Shown here piece after piece: positions 46,845 through 51,895 of a stretch of DNA of 51,895 bases. The stretch is from NCBI RefSeq assembly GCF_019683755.1, contig NZ_JADGHT010000002.1, positions 1 to 51,895 of the forward strand. Direction: 5' to 3'. The stretch comes from Thermogemmatispora sp. GTDB lineage: Bacteria > Chloroflexota > Ktedonobacteria > Ktedonobacterales > Ktedonobacteraceae. Numbering within the stretch: the first letter of the stretch is position 1; each line of letters starts with the position of its first letter. A program made the position numbers and the translations under genes. A model generated the notes under the pieces. It made no database searches. It had not been told where the DNA came from and saw only the letters and a program-made list of their open reading frames with translations.

Positions 46845-46980
46845 GTGAAGGGGAGAGAGATCGCCGTAGTTAGACAAGCTGATCGCTGCTTTGCTCCTGG
46901 GTGCCTTAGGGCGAGCGGCTTGCGTTCTGACGCCATTCCCGCACCACTATGGTGTGCTCCTCCGTGCCACTTTCGTTCAT

Positions 46981-47009
46981 TTGACGCCCCTCCTCAGCTA
47001 TGCTACTAT
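46981..47009 (+). promoter_or_regulatory. ccsB promoter
   Basis: TTGACG, 17-base spacer ending TGC, then TACTAT (extended -10). Start near 47016, leader about 125 bases. A second, weaker pair (TTGACC and TTTGAT) lies at 47037-47065. The leader has no ORF. Confidence 0.55.
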
Positions 47010-47141
47010 CTCTAATAATCAGATCCCAGCCTTACGTTGACCTCTCTTCTTTCCGCGCCTTTGATGCGCGAAAGATGTGGAAAGTGAGACGCATTGAATC
47101 AGCCAGACAGTCCTGATATGACATGATCAATGAGGTTAGCG

Positions 47142-48224
47142 ATGCAGCTTTTCATGGTGACGGCCAGTAGCGAGACGGCGGCCTTGCAGGGGCTGGCGAC
47201 GTTGTCTAAGTATCTTTTCACTACTGGCCTTTGTATGATCGGCGTCATGACGGTGGCCTATCTCTGGTATACGATCGGCACCGCTCGCTTGGCTAAGCAG
47301 GTAACCCGCCAGGTGCAGCGTCAACGGAGCAAAGACCAAAGGGTGGCTCAGAGCGCCAAGCAGACTGCTGCCGTCGCTGCAGTGGATGGTGAAGGCAGCG
47401 TCGCCACTCTGGTACGCCAGGAGGTTATTCTTAATGAGCAGCCCGACGGCGAAAAGCCGATCCCCCTGAGCCGCAGCTTGATCGCCGTTGGGCGCATTGG
47501 CACGACGGTCGGTTGGTTCGCGGCGCTGACCCTGGTTCTTTCACAAGGGCTGCGCACCATTGTAACGGGCCATGCTCCCTGGAGCAATCTTTTTGAGTTC
47601 AGCGTCAGCTTTACGGCGGCCCTGCTGCTCTGCTATCTCCTTTTCGAGGCCCGCTTCCATGAACGTGTGCGCGCCTGGGGTCTTTATGTCTGCCTGCTCT
47701 CGGTGGTGACCCTGGTTATCGCGATCTATGTCGGCACCACCTATAATCTGATTACTGGTTCGTCGCAGTTGATTCCTGCTCTTCAGGATCAGCCTATTCT
47801 GACCCTGCATGTCTCGATGGCCATCTTCGCTTATGCCCTGTTCAGTGTGGCCTTCGGGACTGGCCTGATTATCTTGCTTCAGGGCGGCAGCGGCCAGCGC
47901 ATCGCCTGGTTGCCCTCCGCAGAGGCCGCTGATGAGCTTGGCTATAAGGCGGTGATCATTGGTTTTCCCTTGCTGGCCCTCAATTTGATCCTGGGCGCCT
48001 ACTGGGCTAACTATGCCTGGGGCCATTTCTGGAGCTGGGACCCCAAGGAAACGTCAGCCCTTATCACGTGGCTGATCTATGCCGTCTACCTGCATGCGCG
48101 CGGCATCCGCGGCTGGCGCGGCAAGCGCATTGGTTGGCTGTTGGTCATTGGCTTCGCCGCTACGCTCTTCACCTACTACGGTGTGAGTTTCCTGGTACCC
48201 AGTCTGCATAGTTATGCTAAGTAG
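47142..48224 (+). CDS. ccsB: Cytochrome c biogenesis protein CcsB/ResC-like
   Basis: A 360-residue membrane protein of the CcmC/CcsA/ResC type that carries heme for attachment to c-type cytochromes. The Trp-rich heme motif is WGHFWSWDPKETSALITWLIYAVYLHA, with external His residues at GHAPWSNLFEF and LTLHVSMAIFAYALF. About eight membrane helices. I prefer the ATG at 47142, 5 bases after GAGGT, to 47130. The usual partner ResB/Ccs1 is not in the window. It supports aerobic or anaerobic respiration with cytochrome c. Confidence 0.88.
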   Translation: MQLFMVTASSETAALQGLATLSKYLFTTGLCMIGVMTVAYLWYTIGTARLAKQVTRQVQRQRSKDQRVAQSAKQTAAVAAVDGEGSVATLVRQEVILNEQPDGEKPIPLSRSLIAVGRIGTTVGWFAALTLVLSQGLRTIVTGHAPWSNLFEFSVSFTAALLLCYLLFEARFHERVRAWGLYVCLLSVVTLVIAIYVGTTYNLITGSSQLIPALQDQPILTLHVSMAIFAYALFSVAFGTGLIILLQGGSGQRIAWLPSAEAADELGYKAVIIGFPLLALNLILGAYWANYAWGHFWSWDPKETSALITWLIYAVYLHARGIRGWRGKRIGWLLVIGFAATLFTYYGVSFLVPSLHSYAK

Positions 48225-48295
48225 CAGCAGGTCATGGCCTAGCCAGTGCGATGGCCTGGCCGTAGCACAGGTTCTCTTCTATCTCCTCTGCCGCT

Positions 48296-48330
48296 GCTCT
48301 GGTCTCGACTGATACGAGACCAGAGCAATT
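48296..48330 (+). terminator. Terminator after ccsB
   Basis: A perfect 12-bp stem (GCTCTGGTCTCG and CGAGACCAGAGC) with a 7-base loop, followed by AATTT on the plus strand. It separates ccsB from the convergent SprT-like gene. Confidence 0.7.
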
Positions 48331-48361
48331 TCGTTGCTGCTCCTCGTTTCTGGCATCCTCT

Positions 48362-49135
48362 TCAGAGCAACTCGCGCGCAAGTAGCAGCCGATAACGCGG
48401 GTTATAGGCTTTGTCGCAGAGACTGCACGAGACAGGACGACTGTAGCGGCGGGCACGCGGGTATTCTTTGCCGCAGTTGGGGCAGACATAAATATAGCGC
48501 AGAGGCGCTCGCGCCCGTCGAAGCTGCTCACGACGGGCGCTTTCTTCATGAAGTAGCCGCCTTAGCTCTTCCAGGTCATAGCCAGTGATCGCAGCCTCAT
48601 CGGCGGCAATGGAATCATAGCCATGATGGCGATGGCGCCGTGGGGTTCCGCGCACGCGATCGGCGAGATGAATCAGCTCGTGAGCGACCGTGACCTCAAT
48701 GGAACGCGGCTGCATATCCGGTTCAATGAAAATACAGTGCCGATGGCGTGCTAGCTCACTCGCTCCCTCCATGACTGCTGGACGAGAGAGCGACCCTTCG
48801 CTAAAGCCCGGCAGTGGGACCATCGCACTCGCACGCCTGCCCTCCGTTTGACCAGGCTTGCAACTGGCACGATCAGCCATGGAAGAGCTGACCTTCCCCG
48901 CGAATTGTACATAGCAATAGCAGCCGAGTACCATGAAGTTCAGTCGCTTGCCTGTCCAGCGCTGGTACTCACGACGATCCTGGGTCAGCGCTAACAGCGC
49001 TAGCTCGCTCTCTGGCAGCCCTAAGCGCTGCCAGTAGTGCCAAAACCAGCGCTCCACCAGCGGTGTGGCATGCAGAATGGGACCGGCTTGCACAGGCGGA
49101 AGGGCCGGCAAGCCGGGCTTGCGTTTCGCAGCCAT
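48362..49135 (-). CDS. SprT-like zinc metalloprotein
   Basis: A 257-residue protein. The zinc-peptidase motif HELIH (His152, Glu153) is followed by a His-rich segment with a third likely ligand (RHRHHGYDSIAADE). A C-terminal zinc ribbon has CPNC and CSLC (about 218-240). SprT-like proteins include DNA-protein crosslink proteases, but the bacterial ones are mostly uncharacterised. The N-terminal 120 residues are unfamiliar. A minus-strand promoter lies about 300 bases upstream. Confidence 0.75.
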   Translation of the reverse strand: MAAKRKPGLPALPPVQAGPILHATPLVERWFWHYWQRLGLPESELALLALTQDRREYQRWTGKRLNFMVLGCYCYVQFAGKVSSSMADRASCKPGQTEGRRASAMVPLPGFSEGSLSRPAVMEGASELARHRHCIFIEPDMQPRSIEVTVAHELIHLADRVRGTPRRHRHHGYDSIAADEAAITGYDLEELRRLLHEESARREQLRRARAPLRYIYVCPNCGKEYPRARRYSRPVSCSLCDKAYNPRYRLLLARELL

Positions 49136-49436
49136 ATGATTCCGTTGCCCTTAAGTGTTTGCGTCTTGGTCAAGGCAGGCGCGCCTGCTCATAACTCGCA
49201 GCGTTGCTCTACTCTCTCAGCTAAACAAGCCGAACAGCTCGCTGTGAGCGTTGAACGCAAGCCATGCCCACCTAGTAGCCACATCAAAGCAGGTCTAGTC
49301 AGGCTCCACACAGCGTCAGGACCCTTCACCTACAACACGAGAGATAGCCCTACCGCGTTTAACTTGCCCTGCCTGCTTCTCCTTTGCTCCTCTGCGCTGC
49401 GGCTAGCTGGCAGAGTCTGACCATCAGCCTTTGCCC
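49136..49436 (-). other. Leader region of the SprT-like gene
   Basis: About 300 bases with no recognisable gene; the 127-residue plus ORF overlapping it runs antisense to the SprT-like gene and has no family character. It appears to be untranslated leader. Confidence 0.45.
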
Positions 49437-49465
49437 AGTATAGCAAGGGGAGCCAAGGGCTGCAA
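49437..49465 (-). promoter_or_regulatory. Promoter toward the SprT-like gene
   Basis: Minus strand TTGCAG, 17-base spacer ending TGC, then TATACT (extended -10). Start near 49430. Confidence 0.5.
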
Positions 49466-49587
49466 GTTTCCCTGTCTCAAAAGAAAAACACAGGCAGGGC
49501 CGGTCAGCCCAGCCCTACCCGCGCCTCAGAACGAGAAGGAGCGAGAAATAAGGGAGGCTTGCTTCTCCTCGCTCGTCTTCACCCTTC

Positions 49588-49718
49588 TCAGGCCATCGCC
49601 TTTGCATCGACCAGGCTGCGAGCAGCCTCATAGATGCGTTGGCCGCTGGGAATGACGGCGCTCTCCAACGGCTCCGAAAAGGGGGGATTGGTACATCGGG
49701 TACTCTGAGCTTTCTCAT
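49588..49718 (-). pseudogene. Remnant of pdhB (E1 beta subunit)
   Basis: The ATG at 49718 overlaps the stop of the pdhA remnant (ATGA), as in an intact operon. After MRKL the frame jumps straight to the C-terminal part of a 2-oxoacid dehydrogenase E1 beta subunit: RVPDVPIPP, then, after a shift of frame in a run of six C, FSEPLESAVIPSGQRIYEAARSLVDAKAMA and TGA. About 270 internal residues are missing. At 131 bases it cannot encode a working protein. The match rests on family knowledge, not a search. Confidence 0.75.
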
Positions 49719-50027
49719 TGGAAGACCCTCACAAAAGCCTCTTTCGGCTCTGACAACGGGCTGCTCTCTGCAAATTGAATGGCCGCTTCCGCCTTCCGCT
49801 GTACCTCATCTCGCGATCTCCTCTTTGGCTACACGGAGGACCTCGATAACGTCCCTCCCATCGACAACGTATGCGGGGACATTGAAGCTTTGAGCGCGTT
49901 GAAAATGATGGGCTGTAGCGAGGGCCGCCCACTTCGGGGTCGAGTCTGCATAGAGATGGTCTTCAATCACAATCGGGAGGGGCAAGTGGAAGAGGCGAGC
50001 AACGTTCGAAGTTTCGGGAAACGTCGC
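49715..50027 (-). pseudogene. Remnant of pdhA (E1 alpha subunit)
   Basis: The frame from about 50027 to 49806 reads FPETSNVARLFHLPLPIVIEDHLYADSTP and then FNVPAYVVDGRDVIEVLRVAKEEIA, which follows the middle of E1 alpha (FHEALN..LPVIFVIENNGYAISTP..YGIPGVVVDGNDV). It then shifts frame directly to the C-terminus, DEVQRKAEAAIQFAESSPLSEPKEAFVRVFQ and TGA at 49715. The N-terminal third, including the thiamine diphosphate GDG motif, and about 100 residues near the C-terminus are gone. The ORF track shows part of it as a 93-residue ORF. Confidence 0.75.
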
Positions 50028-50087
50028 ATGCAGCTCTGCACGCAACGACGTGACCTGTAGTGCGCGCTCTTGACTGCAGAGGTACAA

Positions 50088-50305
50088 GGCCCGAGGATAG
50101 CGTGTCTGGCAGGATCACTTTGGCGCAGGGAAAACAGCCAAGCCTCACACACTCGTTCGCTTGCTTCACCGTTCCCAGTCCTCCCCAAGTGAGTTGGCTA
50201 CGACGAGGCCATCTGGCTCAGCTTTATCTGTCTGCTTGTCTGTTTCAGCTCTACTCGATCCCTTATGACACTGTCAAGGCAAAGAAAGAGCTGACATGAT
50301 AAACA
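50088..50305. other. Short non-coding stretch upstream of the pdhA remnant
   Basis: 218 bases in which I could not recognise further pdhA sequence in any frame. ORFs listed here are short and without family features. Confidence 0.4.
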
Positions 50306-50334
50306 TTGACAGGCCTCCTCATGAGCAGTAAGAT
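50306..50334 (+). promoter_or_regulatory. Sigma70-like promoter of the 161-aa gene
   Basis: Perfect TTGACA, 17-base spacer, TAAGAT. The predicted start near 50341 gives a leader of about 75 bases. Confidence 0.65.
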
Positions 50335-50416
50335 GAGGCACACGACACAATCAATCAGGTTGTCACCCAGATGGCGCGACTATCCTCGGATCTCCGCCCC
50401 TGTAAGGAGTACCTGT

Positions 50417-50902
50417 ATGTCTTTCCAGGTCTTCATCAAAACAGAGAAACCCTTGCATCAACTCGCCAGCGAGATAGGTACGCTGCTCTCCCTGCCTCCC
50501 TTCACGCGACAGCGAAGCCGAGACGCGCTCTACTATCAGTTTGAAATGCTGGGTATGCTCATTCTCATTCATTACCTTGATGAAGAAGAGCGAGCGCCAG
50601 AGGTGCTCAGCTATCCCTATGTTTTCACTCTGCAGTTCGCTTTTACGGAGCATGACCTCGATACCGATGATCTGGAGTATCGTTTGCAGCCCTACTACGC
50701 GCGTCTGCTCAGCTTTCACCTGGGAGTAGAGACGGCCTATCACGAGAAGCAGCGCCTGAACCAGCGCTGGCGCGTTCGTTACCACTTCTGTCGCAAGAAC
50801 CCAGACTGGAAAGGGGATATCCTTTACGGGGAACCTGGTTGGCAGCCAGCAGTGATCGAGGAACCGCCGAGCGAGTGGCGCAATCAGCTTCTCCCCGACT
50901 AA
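50417..50902 (+). CDS. Orphan protein, 161 aa
   Basis: A soluble 161-residue protein I do not recognise. The ATG at 50417 has AAGGAG 8 bases upstream, and the track start at 50306 lies in the promoter. The sequence is rich in aromatic residues (MLGMLILIHYLDEEERAPEVLSY, FTLQFAFTEHDLDTDDLEYRLQPYYARLLSF) and looks like a compact mixed alpha/beta fold. There is no signal, membrane helix or metal motif. It stands alone with its own good promoter, directly beside the pdh ruin. Confidence 0.7.
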   Translation: MSFQVFIKTEKPLHQLASEIGTLLSLPPFTRQRSRDALYYQFEMLGMLILIHYLDEEERAPEVLSYPYVFTLQFAFTEHDLDTDDLEYRLQPYYARLLSFHLGVETAYHEKQRLNQRWRVRYHFCRKNPDWKGDILYGEPGWQPAVIEEPPSEWRNQLLPD

Positions 50903-51113
50903 GCCTTATCTCCCCCCCAGATAGCTCTTTGCCTTTTTCCTCCTCGGTCTCGATTATTGCTCGTATGTTTCATGGCAAGATAGCAGCAGAATCGGAGTCT
51001 TCAGGTGAAGCTTGTCGAATGCTTTAGGACCCGCTTACCTGACAGCTTAGCGAGCCGCCCTATGCCGCCAGGACAAGAGCAAAGGGGGGACAGCCATGCC
51101 ATTCCCCTGGCCC
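50903..51113 (+). other. Non-coding stretch before the maoC promoter
   Basis: About 210 bases with no gene, followed by the promoter and a 200-base leader. The leader holds a run of TGAG/GTGA-like repeats near 51239. No clear terminator for the 161-residue gene is seen. Confidence 0.4.
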
Positions 51114-51142
51114 TTGCTTAAGCGGCTTGATCATGTTACAGT
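51114..51142 (+). promoter_or_regulatory. maoC promoter
   Basis: TTGCTT, 17-base spacer ending in TGT, then TACAGT (extended -10). Start near 51149, leader about 200 bases. Confidence 0.45.
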
Positions 51143-51347
51143 CTTTAGCGAGAGCAGTTGCTGCCGCCACCGCCCTGCTTGGCAGTCAAACTGCAAGTAA
51201 GGGCGAGCGCATGTGCTTGCTTGCGTAAGCGTGTCAGTCGGTGAGTAAGTGAGTGTGTGCTCCTCAGCCAATACCAGGGCGATCGGAGAGGATCAACCTG
51301 GTGGGACGGCGTGAGTCCACTCTCCCCAGAGTAACGAAAGGCAGGCT

Positions 51348-51782
51348 ATGAGTAGCAGCATTGTTGAAGCAGCCATCGGTACAGAACTTCCCCCACTGGT
51401 GAAGCCGCCAATTACCCGCGAACAACTCCGTCGCTATGCCGAAGCTTCTGGCGATTACAACCCCATTCATCTGGACGACGAGGCGGCGCGCCGCGTTGGA
51501 CTAGATGGGGTCATTGCTCATGGTATGCTCAGCATGGCGTTCCTCGGTCAATTTATCGAGCAGCAGATTGCTGCTTACCCCGATGCTTTGCTCACTCGCT
51601 TCAAGGTTCGCTTCGCCAACATGGTGCGTCCGGGCGATGTTTTGACTTGCCGTGGTCTGGTCACGGGGCGCAGCCGCGAGCCTGACGGGCGCGAGCAGGT
51701 CACCATCGAGTGCTGGGCCGAAAACCAGCGCGGCGAGCGAGTGACAAGCGGCGAGGCCGTTGTCTCTTTGCCATCCGCCTAA
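51348..51782 (+). CDS. MaoC-family (R)-hydratase
   Basis: A 144-residue hot-dog-fold hydratase. The hydratase-2 motif SGDYNPIHLDDEAARRVGLDGVIAHGM carries the catalytic Asp and His. Members hydrate enoyl-CoA or dehydrate 3-hydroxyacyl thioesters; the single-domain size and N-terminus resemble the HadB type of fatty-acid synthase II subunit or PhaJ. The substrate cannot be decided from sequence. The ribosome site is AAAGGCAGG, and the next gene starts 40 bases downstream on the same strand. Confidence 0.88.
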   Translation: MSSSIVEAAIGTELPPLVKPPITREQLRRYAEASGDYNPIHLDDEAARRVGLDGVIAHGMLSMAFLGQFIEQQIAAYPDALLTRFKVRFANMVRPGDVLTCRGLVTGRSREPDGREQVTIECWAENQRGERVTSGEAVVSLPSA

Positions 51783-51822
51783 GTGAGTGACTGCACCGGT
51801 CGACTAACAAGGAGGTTTGCGC

Positions 51823-51895
51823 ATGGTCGAAGCCAGGAACATCAGGGACATCGCCGACCTGCGGCTTCAGTACGACCTGGCGATCTACAACTGCC
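51823..51895 (+). CDS. Start of an unidentified gene, 3' truncated
   Basis: A strong AAGGAGG ribosome site 6 bases before an ATG opens a frame that runs off the window after 24 codons. The visible residues, VEARNIRDIADLRLQYDLAIYN, resemble the N-terminal helix of SnoaL/NTF2-like proteins, but this is too short to name. It is probably co-transcribed with the MaoC gene. Confidence 0.6.
   Translation, partial: MVEARNIRDIADLRLQYDLAIYNC

Overview
The window looks like a chromosome segment of an aerobic, high-GC member of the Chloroflexota, most likely Ktedonobacteria and close to Thermogemmatispora. This is an inference from gene content: a group 1h (actinobacterial-type) [NiFe]-hydrogenase operon with all its maturation genes, next to an F-type ATP synthase operon, upp, scpB, clpB, murJ and TPM/TerC/DedA membrane proteins. 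I saw no insertion sequence, phage gene, CRISPR array, tRNA or rRNA.

Layout. 1-7.6 kb (+): ATP synthase genes atpB(partial)-E-F-H-A-G-D-C, with unusually long gaps between some subunits, closed by a strong intrinsic terminator. 7.7-8.7 kb (-): a secreted or membrane TPM-domain protein with a Gly/Asp/Phe-rich tail. 9.2-24.8 kb (-): one 18-gene hydrogenase operon. Read in its own direction it is hhyS, hhyL, NifU-domain protein, DUF5947, DUF6084, two further proteins of unknown function, maturation protease, a 34-residue membrane miniprotein missing from the ORF track, hypA, hypB, hypF, hypC, SIS protein, HypC-like protein, SIS protein, hypD, hypE. 24.8-25.9 kb: a 1.1-kb divergent intergenic region with good promoters in both directions. 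25.9-36.1 kb: a membrane-anchored FG-GAP-like protein, endonuclease IV, scpB, clpB, a fused degenerate sensor/regulator, a soluble GAF chemoreceptor-like protein and a D-aminopeptidase. 36.3-42.9 kb: a small membrane protein, upp, a DUF503 gene with a predicted leaderless start, a GT26 glycosyltransferase, heptose kinase- and adenylyltransferase-like genes, and murJ. 43.1-49.1 kb: a glucosaminidase-domain protein, TerC, DedA, PadR, CcsB and a SprT-like metalloprotein. 49.6-50.0 kb (-): the ruin of a pdhA-pdhB operon. 50.4 kb to the end: an orphan protein, a MaoC dehydratase and the start of one more gene.

How the genes work together. HhyS/HhyL would oxidise H2, probably at atmospheric trace levels, and feed electrons to the aerobic respiratory chain whose proton gradient drives the ATP synthase encoded nearby. 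HypABCDEF and the protease build and insert the NiFe(CN)2CO centre; no hypX-like gene is present. The most novel part of the operon is the SIS / HypC-like / SIS block. One SIS protein keeps the phosphate clamp of GmhA but has an altered metal site, while the other keeps the metal site but has lost the clamp. This suggests an obligate hetero-oligomer with an undescribed role in cofactor assembly.
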